Program-made: the position numbers and the translations under genes
The notes under the pieces: model-generated
Database searches by the model: none
What the model saw: the letters and a program-made list of their open reading frames with translations, nothing else
Told to the model about the DNA's origin: nothing
Source: UMGS1696 sp964430105
GTDB lineage: Bacteria; Bacillota; Clostridia; Oscillospirales; CAG-272
Direction: 5' to 3'
Assembly: GCA_964430105.1 (NCBI GenBank)
Contig: CAYSEF010000003.1
Location: forward strand, 13,205-77,204
DNA: 64,000 nt
Part shown: one piece after another, positions 17,992 to 26,886 of the stretch
How the letters are laid out: every line of letters starts with the position of its first letter
How positions within the stretch are numbered: position 1 is the first letter of the stretch

Positions 17992-19506
17992 ATGATTTAT
18001 AAAGGGATAAAGGGAAAGATCACAGCGTTTCTCCTGGCAACGTCTATGGTGTTTTCATTGTCATCCTGCGGACTGATAATCGTCAACGATGTGTCAGATG
18101 AGCAGGATAAAACAGAAAATGAAGATAACAGAGTCGAAGAAAAAAACGACGATGATTCTGCCGAAACAACGATCTCCTATGTCAAATATACAGCATCTGA
18201 GAATGGCTTGGAGCTTTCTCGAGAATATATGAGTAAGCTTCCGAAACGGGATTACGAAGGGGCAGTATTTTTTATTACAACTCCTTCCTCTGACTATATC
18301 GCACCGGAGGACACTTTAACGTCGGTGTCAAAGCTTTCGATAGAGCGTAATGCAATGGTCGAGGAGCTACTGAATGTTGAAATTATTACATCTGTTGAAA
18401 ATACCGATACTATGCTGACAAATGTAAAACAGGCAATAGCGTCTGATTCGTATTACAGTGATCTGCTTATGATACCGGTATACATGATAGGTCAGTTCAG
18501 AAAAGATGAAACTATATTAAATCTGCGTACACTTCCGTTTTTTGATATCGATCAGCCGTATTTCAATAAAGAATCATCTGAAATGACCTCCGGTGGATAT
18601 ACTACCTATGGTGTGGCAGGTCATGCTTCGATATCACCATCGTCGTTTTCAGCAGTCTATATGAATAAACCTCTTTTGGAGATGGCAGGAGTCGAACCCG
18701 CAACCATATACGATATGGCAGAAGATGGTAAATGGACTTGGGATGAGCTGCTCAAATGCACATCTGCTGTGGCTTCACTTAACGAAAGTGGACAAGCCGG
18801 CAGAGAATTCTATACAATAACAGCACAAAATACTGCGAGCCGTCTGCCTGATTTGATTTTCAAGGCATCGGGAAACGATTTTATTCGTGCAGGTAAGAGA
18901 AGGATACCGACACTCGGCTTCAATGAACGCACAGCTAAAGCAACGCTCGATAATATTGCAACGATATACAACGATCCTAAATCTATTACAGATCCTTCAG
19001 CCGGAGCTATCGGTTGCTTTGCGAGTGGAGAATCTGCATTCCTGATTGAGTATCTTTCGATAATGCCTGATATTAGCAATGCAGATGCTAATTGGGGACT
19101 TCTTCCGCTTCCGAAACAGGAAGAAGGAGACGATTATCGCACGTTGATATCGAATTCTGAGCTTGTTTTCGCTGTACCAAAAAATCATACAAACGGTGAG
19201 TTTGCAGCTATAACTTTGTCAGCACTGAATGCGGCATCGTATGGATATATCTACGATGAATATGTGAATTACAGTATGTTAAACGTGCTGCGTGACAATG
19301 ATTCTGTAAATATGCTTGATATGCTTCTTGATACTGCGTCATTCGATTTTGCTCTTGCATTTGGAAATGCGTACCCTGAGATAGCTGATGCGACATATAA
19401 GCTGATAAGAGCTACTGCAAAATCAAACGACCTTGCAGATAAATTCGCTGATTTGATGATCAAGGCTAACGCTGTTATGAGCAAGGAATTTGATCTGCGT
19501 TATTAG
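17992..19506 (+). CDS. Extracellular solute-binding lipoprotein (carbohydrate type), orphan
   Basis: The 504-residue protein has a lipoprotein signal with SLSSC and lipid-attachment Cys26, then an acidic Asp/Glu-rich linker (about 35-60). The rest resembles family 1 periplasmic-binding proteins for oligosaccharides (MalE/LplA type), with a GTYGVAGHASISP-like inter-lobe strand and YDMAEDGKWTWDELLKC, a very common segment in these proteins. No permease or ATPase gene is adjacent, so partner subunits must be encoded elsewhere. A second protein of the same type lies at 42392-43918. The ATG follows GGAG. The ligand is unknown. Confidence 0.8.
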   Translation: MIYKGIKGKITAFLLATSMVFSLSSCGLIIVNDVSDEQDKTENEDNRVEEKNDDDSAETTISYVKYTASENGLELSREYMSKLPKRDYEGAVFFITTPSSDYIAPEDTLTSVSKLSIERNAMVEELLNVEIITSVENTDTMLTNVKQAIASDSYYSDLLMIPVYMIGQFRKDETILNLRTLPFFDIDQPYFNKESSEMTSGGYTTYGVAGHASISPSSFSAVYMNKPLLEMAGVEPATIYDMAEDGKWTWDELLKCTSAVASLNESGQAGREFYTITAQNTASRLPDLIFKASGNDFIRAGKRRIPTLGFNERTAKATLDNIATIYNDPKSITDPSAGAIGCFASGESAFLIEYLSIMPDISNADANWGLLPLPKQEEGDDYRTLISNSELVFAVPKNHTNGEFAAITLSALNAASYGYIYDEYVNYSMLNVLRDNDSVNMLDMLLDTASFDFALAFGNAYPEIADATYKLIRATAKSNDLADKFADLMIKANAVMSKEFDLRY

Positions 19507-19542
19507 TTTAAGAATTTGAGCGTTCACTTAATACGAAAATAA

Positions 19543-19592
19543 AAAAAACGCATATCCTTTGTTCGAGATTGAACATTGGATATGCGTTTTTC
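19543..19592. terminator. Bidirectional terminator
   Basis: A perfect ACGCATATCC/GGATATGCGT stem with an inner TGTTC/GAACA pairing is flanked by A and T tracts. It lies between convergent genes and can serve both the binding-protein gene and the ABC operon. Confidence 0.85.
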
Positions 19593-19598
19593 ATTGTT

Positions 19599-21872
19599 TT
19601 ATTGTGACTTCTTTGCTGCGAGGATTTTGTTAGCTTTGTCGAGCATACCGGAGTCTTGACGCTGAGCCATAACAAGACGCCAGTAGAATCCCTTGAGGTC
19701 GAGAAGCTCTTGGTGAGTACCACATTCTACAAGGTGACCCTTATCAAGAACTATAAGACGGTTTGCGTTACGCAGAGTAGAAAGACGGTGCGCTATAGCA
19801 AAGGTTGTACGGTCTTTTGTAAGCTTGTTCAGTGCATCCTGGATAAGCTTTTCTGTTTCCGTATCAAGCGCCGCTGTAGCTTCGTCAAGAATGAGTATCT
19901 TAGGATTGTGGATAAGTGCACGAGCAATAGCTACTCTCTGACGTTCACCACCCGAGAGGGAATAACCCTTTTCGCCAACGTATGTATTGTAGCCTTCGGG
20001 AAGATTTACGATGAAATCATGTGCGTTTGCAAGCTTTGCAGCGGCAATAACTTCTTCGTCACTGGCCATAGGCTTAGCATACTTAATGTTGTCACGAATA
20101 GAGCCGGAGAACAGGTGAGTTTCCTGGAGAACTACACCGATCTGTGAACGGAGTGCATTCTGAGAAATATCCTTGATATTTACTCCATCGATCATGATCT
20201 CGCCTTCGGTAACGTCGTAAAGTCGCATGAGCAGGTTGATAAGAGTCGTTTTACCTGAACCTGAGTGACCTACGATACCTATCATTTCGCCCTTGTGAAC
20301 ATCGAGGTTAACGCCTTCAAGTACGGGGTTGTATGAGTCGTAGCCAAAGGTTACGTTGTTCAGCTGGATATCGCCTTCGATTGAGATGTCGATAGGAAGA
20401 CCGATATCTTCAACTTCGGGTTCTTCTTCAAGAATTTCAAGGACCTTACTGAGAGATGTAAGGAAGGAGGAGATATTACGCGGGATAGATGTGATCCACA
20501 TAAGAGGACCATAGATGATATTTGCGTATGAATTGAACTGGTGAAGGTCACCATAGTTCATAGAGCCGTTGAAGAGCAGATAGTTACCGTAGAACAGAAT
20601 GAGATAGCTACCAATACGAACTGCAAAGCCGAGAAGCGGGAATACAGTATCGAAAAGGAGCGCGTTGCTTTCAGACTGCTTTGCGGAACGGTCAGTGCGC
20701 TTATGGAAGGTTTCAATTTCTCTTTCTTCGTTACCGAATGCTTTTACAACACGGATACCGTTAAGAATATCCTGGAGGAAGATGTGCACACGGTGGTTAA
20801 AGAGCCAATCCTTGTGGTTGCGGTTCTGCATTACCGACCAGAATTTGGCAATGAGATACACAACGAACGGAATCGGAACGAAAACGAACAGGCACATTAT
20901 CGGGTTGATGATAACGAGGAATACAAGCGCTACTACAAATGATGCGACCTGCGTGAAGATATTCGGAAGCTGGCCGGTCATGAAGCTTTGAACTGCGTTT
21001 ACGTCCTGATTGATACGACCCATAAGGTCACCGGTGGATTTTCGTGAAATAGATGCAATAGAAAGTGTCTGAATCTTTTCATAAAGCAGTGTACGCATCA
21101 TCAGTGTAAATTTGTTACCTGATATAGCTGAAAGTCTGCTTTGAACGACACCGAGAAGTCGGTTGACAAGGTCTATCGAGACGATTGCAATGAACAAAAG
21201 CACAAATATGCGAAGATTCGGGTCTGAAAATGATGTAGCAGGACGAATCGACTCATTTGTGAGGTAATCGTTTACGGCAATCTTCTGAATTGCGGGTACA
21301 ACGAACTGAACGATAAGAGAAATGAGAGATACGAAAAGCGGGAAGAAGAGCATCAAACGAAGACCCTTGGTAAGTCCCCAAAGCTTTTTGTAAACCTCCT
21401 TACTGTCACGACAGAATGGGCAAATGCTTGTGCCGTGAAGGAAAGGACGACCGCATTTTGGACAGAATCGTTCTGCTTCATTGTTTACGACAGGTTCGCC
21501 GGGAGCCTTTTTCTGACGGCGTTTTTCTGCGAGGTCTTCACAGGCATGGACCAAAACGGAGTATCTCGGAAGATTTCGTCCGCTGAGGAAACGGCAGATG
21601 AGCGTTGTAGTACCGTCGATAACGGCATAGAACGAACAGTTACCGTATAGAACTTCGGTTGAGAAAATAGTACAGCGTTCCAGATCAAATGTTGAAAGGA
21701 TCTTTCCGTCGAGGATGCAGTAGATCCGTCTGTCAGTTACGACAGTCCAACCGCTAACAAATTTGTCTTCAAGTACATTGAATGGAACGACATACATTCG
21801 TTTTTCGCCCGCTTCCGCGACACTTTCGTAAGCCGCAAGGTCAGCGGAGGGGAGATCATACATTAATTTCAT
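19599..21872 (-). CDS. ABC exporter with PH-like and zinc-ribbon N-terminus (second half-transporter)
   Basis: The 757-residue protein begins with a soluble region (about 1-115) resembling a bacterial PH-like domain (VVTDRRIYCILDGK). A zinc ribbon has Cys137, Cys140, Cys151 and Cys154 (CPKCGRPF and CPFC). A six-helix type 1 exporter domain (about 165-480) follows, then a nucleotide-binding domain with GHSGSGKTT, LSGGERQRVAI, ILILDEATAALDT and AIAHRLST. The ATG at 21872 follows AGGTG; a GTG three codons earlier overlaps that site. It is the last gene of a three-gene unit with the DUF1854 protein and the longer paralogue, and the two ABC proteins probably form a heterodimer. The substrate is unknown. 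Confidence 0.88.
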   Translation of the reverse strand: MKLMYDLPSADLAAYESVAEAGEKRMYVVPFNVLEDKFVSGWTVVTDRRIYCILDGKILSTFDLERCTIFSTEVLYGNCSFYAVIDGTTTLICRFLSGRNLPRYSVLVHACEDLAEKRRQKKAPGEPVVNNEAERFCPKCGRPFLHGTSICPFCRDSKEVYKKLWGLTKGLRLMLFFPLFVSLISLIVQFVVPAIQKIAVNDYLTNESIRPATSFSDPNLRIFVLLFIAIVSIDLVNRLLGVVQSRLSAISGNKFTLMMRTLLYEKIQTLSIASISRKSTGDLMGRINQDVNAVQSFMTGQLPNIFTQVASFVVALVFLVIINPIMCLFVFVPIPFVVYLIAKFWSVMQNRNHKDWLFNHRVHIFLQDILNGIRVVKAFGNEEREIETFHKRTDRSAKQSESNALLFDTVFPLLGFAVRIGSYLILFYGNYLLFNGSMNYGDLHQFNSYANIIYGPLMWITSIPRNISSFLTSLSKVLEILEEEPEVEDIGLPIDISIEGDIQLNNVTFGYDSYNPVLEGVNLDVHKGEMIGIVGHSGSGKTTLINLLMRLYDVTEGEIMIDGVNIKDISQNALRSQIGVVLQETHLFSGSIRDNIKYAKPMASDEEVIAAAKLANAHDFIVNLPEGYNTYVGEKGYSLSGGERQRVAIARALIHNPKILILDEATAALDTETEKLIQDALNKLTKDRTTFAIAHRLSTLRNANRLIVLDKGHLVECGTHQELLDLKGFYWRLVMAQRQDSGMLDKANKILAAKKSQ

Positions 21873-22004
21873 GTTTGTCACCTGTTAGAAATGATGTGTC
21901 ATTTGATGATAATATTATATCATGCAGCAAACCGCACCGGAATTAAATATATTCTGATGAAGTTAAAGTGAAGCTTTATAGGAAAAGTTTCCTGTGGATA
22001 TACA

Positions 22005-22673
22005 TCAAATGTAGATTTCTATGTACTTATAGCTCTGACGGTCAAGCTTTTTCGGGTCCGGAATAATGAAGCAGTTACCATCCATATCAGAAACGTAGAT
22101 ACGTCCGTCTTCGAGGATTCTGATGTTTGAATATGGATTGTTCAAAACGATCGATACAGCACCTGCTGATGTTTCAACTTCCCAGTAGTTATAGCCGAAT
22201 TTTTCCTTTGCGGATGTAATTCGCTTGATTTCGGGAGTGAAATAGCGAACCTCAAGCTCTGCACTGATAAGCTCTACAGTTGCCTTATCAAAATCGGAAA
22301 GATTGCGGATCATACCTATCTCAGAACCACGACCTTTTGCTCTTGTATCCGGCTCACGGACTGAAAGGAATTCGTTCGGAGCTGTGATCGGGAATGAACG
22401 ACGGATAACTACACGCTCGAAGAATTCTTCCACACCTTCATTGTTCACTATTTTAAGTGAAATAAGACCACCGGAAGAAAGCGAGAACCATGCATTGTTC
22501 GGTGTGAGAGCAATAGACTCACGATGTTTGAACAGATTATCGGCATCAGCGCCTTCTTCGCTGTTATCATCTTCAGCGGAGGCATCTGTTTTAGCTACAG
22601 CTTTTTTGTTTTCCGCCTTGATATCTTCTTTTTTATTTACGTTTTTTTCTTCAGTTTTTGTATTTGTTGCCAT
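22005..22673 (-). CDS. DUF1854 family protein
   Basis: The 222-residue protein has a charged, low-complexity start (about 1-48, rich in Lys, Glu and Asp). The rest is an all-beta-looking domain with AWFSLSSGGLISLKIV, an RYFTPEIKRI segment, a WEVETSAGAVSIVL strand and an ISDMDGNCFIIPDPKKLD-like ending (read here as YVSDMDG). I recognise this as DUF1854, a family known beside paired ABC transporters, including a cyanophycin-associated version in proteobacteria. Here too it sits between two ABC exporters, in the same direction. GGAG precedes the ATG. Its function is unknown; it may be an accessory or regulatory subunit. Confidence 0.78.
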   Translation of the reverse strand: MATNTKTEEKNVNKKEDIKAENKKAVAKTDASAEDDNSEEGADADNLFKHRESIALTPNNAWFSLSSGGLISLKIVNNEGVEEFFERVVIRRSFPITAPNEFLSVREPDTRAKGRGSEIGMIRNLSDFDKATVELISAELEVRYFTPEIKRITSAKEKFGYNYWEVETSAGAVSIVLNNPYSNIRILEDGRIYVSDMDGNCFIIPDPKKLDRQSYKYIEIYI

Positions 22674-22700
22674 AGTATTTCTCCTTATATAGCATTTACG

Positions 22701-25094
22701 CTACATTCCCGCCAGAACTTTTTTCATAGCTTCGCTCTGGAGTGTAAACAGCTTGTAATATACGCCGCCCTTTGCGAGAAGTTCTTCCGGCGGACCTTCT
22801 TCTGCGATCTCACCGTTTTCAATTACGAAGAGATAGTTGCAGTCCTTGAGAGTAGAGAGTCTGTGTGCGATAGTGATACAGGTACGTCCTTCAACGAGCT
22901 TTGCAAGTGCCTCACCGATAAGACGTTCTGTTTCTGTGTCCATAGCCGCTGTAGCTTCGTCAAGAATAAGAATAGACGGAGACATCAGCAATGCACGTGC
23001 GATAGATACACGCTGTCTTTCACCACCGGAGAGAGAACGTGAGCCGGTACCGACTTCTGTTTCATAGCCTTCGGGAAGACGAACGATAAAGTCATGTGCA
23101 TTTGCGGCTTTAGCGGCAGCTATAACTTCTTCCATAGTAGCATCGGGACGAGCATAACGGATATTGTCTGCGATAGTACCACGGAACAGGAATATTTCCT
23201 GTGAAACGATAGCCATATTCTTACGAATAGAGGACATCTTGATTTTCTTTACGTCAGTGCCATCGACTTTGATAGTACCGGAGATAGGGTCATACATACG
23301 CGTGATAAGGTTAACGATAGTACTCTTACCGGAGCCGGTATGACCTACAAGACCGATATTATCACCGGCGTGGATCTTGATAGTAACATCCTTGAGGATA
23401 GGACGATTCGGGTTATAGTGGAAAGATACGTTGTCGAAGTCGATATCGCCCTTGAATTCGTCTATTGCGACAGCATCGGGAGAGTCCATTACTTCCGGAA
23501 CCTGGTCAAGAACCTCAAACATACGCTGAGCTGCGTTGATAGTATCTGTTATAAGGTTTGTGAAGGTAGAGAAGAACTGGAGAGGGCCGAATATCATGCC
23601 GATATAACCGAGATATGTGGTAAATTCACCATATGTCATATGCTCGCCCATTACCTGAAGACCACCAAAGCCCCAGATCATCTGCGAAGAAATACCGATA
23701 AGGAGACTTACTACAGGGAAGATCGTCAGGGATGTGATGTTTACTCTCAGGTTGGCGTTATATAGACGCTGTGAGTACTTATAGAATCTGTGTGTTTCCT
23801 CTGCTTCCTTAGCGAATGCTTTAACAACACGCACACCGTTCAGCGAGTCATTAAGCATTGATGTCATTGAAGAAGAAGCACGCCACTGCTTAGTAAACAT
23901 TCTCCAAAGACGAGGGAGCATTACACGGAAGATAACAATTATTATCGGAACCGGTATAAATACGATAAGTGTCATTTTCCAGTTCAAATAGAACAGGAAG
24001 AACGTCAAACCGATGAAGTTCAGTACGTTGATGACAAAGTTTGGAATACCGTCTATGTAAAAGCTACGGATACGTTCAGCATCGTAGTTTACTCTGTTGA
24101 TAAGACGACCTGTGCTGTTGTTGTTGAAGTAGGAAAGCGAAAGTGACATCATCGAATCGAAGATATCCTGCTTCATCTGCTTCATCATTCTGTTTGAAAG
24201 CTTTGCGTTTGCACGGTTTTGCAGAATACTGATACCAAGTGATACAAGCGCAAGGAGTACGATAACGGAGAGAACGATAAACAGCTTTCCGACGGTGTGC
24301 CATTTACCTTCAACCGCAATTACATTATCATAGAGTATTTCACCGTTGATAATAGGGTTTAAAAGCGATACAGCGGACGATGCAACCATGCAGAGGAGAA
24401 CGATGACTACCTGCATTTTATATGGAACAAGGTATTCAAGAAGTCTCTTGATTATTGCACCCTGCTTATGGCAGTGAGTGCATACTCTGCGGTATTGATT
24501 TTCGTAGACCTGACCGCATTTGGGACATTTTGCATTGAATTGATCGAATATCTGGTCGTCATCAGTGATGTCATCACCACGCAGGAAGCGTTCGATAAGC
24601 TCACAGAAAGCGAACAGCTTTTGACGTTTGGCATTGGTGCAGTAGGCTTTGATCTCAGTGACTGCGCCTTCATTCCAATTTGCGAATATTTTTTCTCTTT
24701 CTTCTCTTTCCAGCTCCTTGTCAACCTCGGGTCGCAAAGTATCGTGCTTCAAAACAAGAAGTCTGTTTGAAGACATACATGTGTCAACTGTCAAGTCGGA
24801 ATAATAATCGAGAGAAAAGCTGCCATAATATTTGGCTTGCTTAGCGTCGGGCACTTTGCCGAAATCATCTAGGTTTTGATGTCCGGAGGAGTGCTTCTTC
24901 TGAGGGATGGAGTCTGTGTCTGCGAGAATCTGATGAACAGTGCGCGTAGCCTTTTCGTATACGAGCCATGCTTCACCATAGTTTCCGTCGAAATCCAGAT
25001 CCATTCGTACTGCGACCGACATATCGTCAAGACTTAAGCCTTTATCGACAAGTGCGGCAGCAGCTGCTTCTGATAATTTGTCAAGCGGAAGCAT
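22701..25094 (-). CDS. ABC exporter with zinc-ribbon N-terminus (first half-transporter)
   Basis: The 797-residue protein is the first gene of the unit. A long soluble N-terminus (about 1-185) contains a PH-like stretch (TCMSSNRLLVLKHD). A zinc ribbon follows with Cys190, Cys193, Cys205 and Cys208 (CPKCGQVY and CTHCHKQG). The type 1 exporter transmembrane domain spans about 225-510. The nucleotide-binding domain has GHTGSGKST (about 588), LSGGERQRVSI, ILILDEATAAMDT and TIAHRLST, so all ATPase motifs look intact. The gap to the DUF1854 gene is 27 nt. A weak AAAGGA lies 12 nt before the ATG. No substrate can be named from sequence. Confidence 0.88.
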   Translation of the reverse strand: MLPLDKLSEAAAAALVDKGLSLDDMSVAVRMDLDFDGNYGEAWLVYEKATRTVHQILADTDSIPQKKHSSGHQNLDDFGKVPDAKQAKYYGSFSLDYYSDLTVDTCMSSNRLLVLKHDTLRPEVDKELEREEREKIFANWNEGAVTEIKAYCTNAKRQKLFAFCELIERFLRGDDITDDDQIFDQFNAKCPKCGQVYENQYRRVCTHCHKQGAIIKRLLEYLVPYKMQVVIVLLCMVASSAVSLLNPIINGEILYDNVIAVEGKWHTVGKLFIVLSVIVLLALVSLGISILQNRANAKLSNRMMKQMKQDIFDSMMSLSLSYFNNNSTGRLINRVNYDAERIRSFYIDGIPNFVINVLNFIGLTFFLFYLNWKMTLIVFIPVPIIIVIFRVMLPRLWRMFTKQWRASSSMTSMLNDSLNGVRVVKAFAKEAEETHRFYKYSQRLYNANLRVNITSLTIFPVVSLLIGISSQMIWGFGGLQVMGEHMTYGEFTTYLGYIGMIFGPLQFFSTFTNLITDTINAAQRMFEVLDQVPEVMDSPDAVAIDEFKGDIDFDNVSFHYNPNRPILKDVTIKIHAGDNIGLVGHTGSGKSTIVNLITRMYDPISGTIKVDGTDVKKIKMSSIRKNMAIVSQEIFLFRGTIADNIRYARPDATMEEVIAAAKAANAHDFIVRLPEGYETEVGTGSRSLSGGERQRVSIARALLMSPSILILDEATAAMDTETERLIGEALAKLVEGRTCITIAHRLSTLKDCNYLFVIENGEIAEEGPPEELLAKGGVYYKLFTLQSEAMKKVLAGM

Positions 25095-25248
25095 AAGTTG
25101 TCACATTCCTTTCCTGGAATTTTACCTATAGCCACGAGGCAAAGGTATAGATAAATTCACCCGATGAGCAGAAAATTTTGTAGATAGCTCCTGACGGGAA
25201 ATTTATGGGACAGTTTATATAAATAATTAAAAAATTTAAAATTACCTA

Positions 25249-25277
25249 TACACACTGCCAAGCTTTTGTGTTATAAT
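25249..25277 (+). promoter_or_regulatory. Possible promoter upstream of the YqfC-like gene
   Basis: TACACA (25249-25254) and TATAAT (25272-25277) with a 17-nt spacer. The start codon is about 200 nt further, giving a long leader. Confidence 0.4.
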
Positions 25278-25281
25278 TTAC

Positions 25282-25298
25282 ATAGTGATATTCACTAT
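25282..25298. promoter_or_regulatory. Perfect 17-nt palindrome, candidate operator
   Basis: ATAGTGA-TAT-TCACTAT has 7-nt arms that match perfectly and overlaps the transcription start expected from the promoter at 25249-25277. The size and symmetry suit a dimeric helix-turn-helix repressor. No cognate regulator is evident nearby. Confidence 0.4.
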
Positions 25299-25475
25299 AT
25301 AGGTCAGTGAGAACCACTATATCAATTAACTGTAAATTAACAGTCACTTAATAATAACTTGTATTCACGGGAATTGCAATACTTTTCATAAAATTATTAA
25401 AAAATCGGCAGATTATACAAACAATATATTGCAATTTAGGATATAATGTATTTTTGATTCAAAAAAGAGGGTTAT

Positions 25476-25823
25476 ATGCTTAAAAAAGGAAAACACTGGA
25501 CAAAAAGCAAGAATCCGGAGAGTAAACGATATAAGCGTGATCTTGCGAATTATCTTGATGGCAGACATCTCAAATGTGTAACTGAACGAATAAACGGAAT
25601 TGAAGAGGTAGTTGGTAAATCCGGCGCGATAATCAAGAAAGAGGACGAGCTTATTATATATGCAAGTCAGGATGTGCTGATGAGAACCAAGATAGACGAT
25701 CTTCATGCATGGGAACTCTTATCTCTTGAAGGAGTTGTAATAACTGCAAATGATATAGAGCATGGCGGAGAAGAAAGATCTATAATTGCGTATTACAGTT
25801 ACTATAGGGAGCTGGAGGATTAG
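25476..25823 (+). CDS. Small basic protein, possibly YqfC/YabP-like
   Basis: The 115-residue protein has a basic N-terminus of about 35 residues followed by a beta-rich region (about 38-100) with the spacing seen in YabP/YqfC sporulation proteins: a GIEEVVGKSG strand, LIIYASQDVL and LLSLEGVVITA. In B. subtilis YqfC is a sporulation protein of unclear mechanism. The match is by pattern only and the protein may belong to another small family. An AAGAGGG ribosome binding site precedes the ATG at 5 nt. The gene starts a plus-strand series followed by the pseudouridine synthase. Confidence 0.4.
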   Translation: MLKKGKHWTKSKNPESKRYKRDLANYLDGRHLKCVTERINGIEEVVGKSGAIIKKEDELIIYASQDVLMRTKIDDLHAWELLSLEGVVITANDIEHGGEERSIIAYYSYYRELED

Positions 25824-25908
25824 AGCGCATATTATAACGTGTGTCTGCTGAATTATACAAGAAACAGCGACACATGAAATACAGTATTTCTCTACGAAAG
25901 ACAGATAA

Positions 25909-26886
25909 ATGGATATAATCATAAACAATAACTATGAGGGTAAACTAATCCGTGAGGTACTGAAAAATGACCTCGGTTATTCTATTACTCTCATCAAAAA
26001 ACTAAAATTTTCCCCCGATGGTATAAAAGTCAATGGCGAATGGGTCACTGTTAGATACGAACTCAAATCGGGTGATGTTCTTTCTCTTGCGGTTGAAGAT
26101 AAGCCTGAGGATGTAAGTCCGTATATCATACCGATCGATTTGCCTCTTGAGGTGATTTATGAGGACGAATTTGTTACGGCTGTAAATAAACCTTATAATA
26201 TGCCGTCGCATCCGTCGCATGGGCATAGACTTGATACGGTCGCAAATGCACTTGCATACCGATATTCAGATAAAACCTACGTTTTTCGTCCGGTAAATCG
26301 CCTTGATCGTGATACAAGCGGATGTATGCTCACAGCAAATGCAAAGGATGCTTCTTATAGAATGTACACTGCAATGGTTGACGGAAAGATAAGAAAAACC
26401 TACCTTGCTGTGCTTGACGGAATCCCAAAAATGCGTGAAGGTGTGCTGTTTTCGTATATGCACAGGCGTTGCGAAAGTATTATAGAGAGGGAAGAATGTT
26501 CACCCGATATTGCCGATGCAAAGCCTGCTGTGACAGCTTATAGAGTTCTTGCGGACAATGGCAAAGAGGCTCTTGTTGTTGCATCACCTATCACAGGACG
26601 TACACACCAGCTAAGGCTGCATTTTCTTGGACAAGGCTGTCCCATTACAGGTGATTCTCTTTACGGAAATGAAAGTCCGAATATCGAGCGACACGCACTT
26701 CATTCGTGGAAAACCTCGTTTCCTCATCCGCAAAGTGGCGAGCTTATCTCGGTCACCGCACCTATTCCGGCAGATATTTCATCTTTAATGGACGCTGTCG
26801 GCTTGAAGCTGCCTGAGAATGAAGAGCTTTTTGATATTTCCGACCTCATTGAAGAAGCAAAAAAAATAAAGGTAACAGATAAATGA
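25909..26886 (+). CDS. RluA-family pseudouridine synthase
   Basis: The 325-residue enzyme isomerises uridine in rRNA or tRNA. An S4-like RNA-binding region lies at the N-terminus (about 12-60). The catalytic domain has VNKPYNMPSHPS, the RPVNRLDRDTSG motif with the catalytic aspartate, ITGRTHQLRLH and GDSLYGN. The target base cannot be told from sequence; RluD-like subfamilies are the nearest. The last codon overlaps the start of the DUF3810 gene by ATGA, indicating translational coupling. Confidence 0.9.
   Translation: MDIIINNNYEGKLIREVLKNDLGYSITLIKKLKFSPDGIKVNGEWVTVRYELKSGDVLSLAVEDKPEDVSPYIIPIDLPLEVIYEDEFVTAVNKPYNMPSHPSHGHRLDTVANALAYRYSDKTYVFRPVNRLDRDTSGCMLTANAKDASYRMYTAMVDGKIRKTYLAVLDGIPKMREGVLFSYMHRRCESIIEREECSPDIADAKPAVTAYRVLADNGKEALVVASPITGRTHQLRLHFLGQGCPITGDSLYGNESPNIERHALHSWKTSFPHPQSGELISVTAPIPADISSLMDAVGLKLPENEELFDISDLIEEAKKIKVTDK

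Larger units (their letters stand above)
25095..25475. other. Divergent intergenic region with candidate control sites
   Basis: The 381 bases hold no credible gene. ACCTATA occurs at 25124-25130 and 25244-25250 and inverted (TATAGGT) at 25298-25304. A plus-strand promoter and a perfect 17-nt palindrome are listed separately. A TATAAT at 25442-25447 could be a second plus-strand -10 site, without a good -35. Confidence 0.4.
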
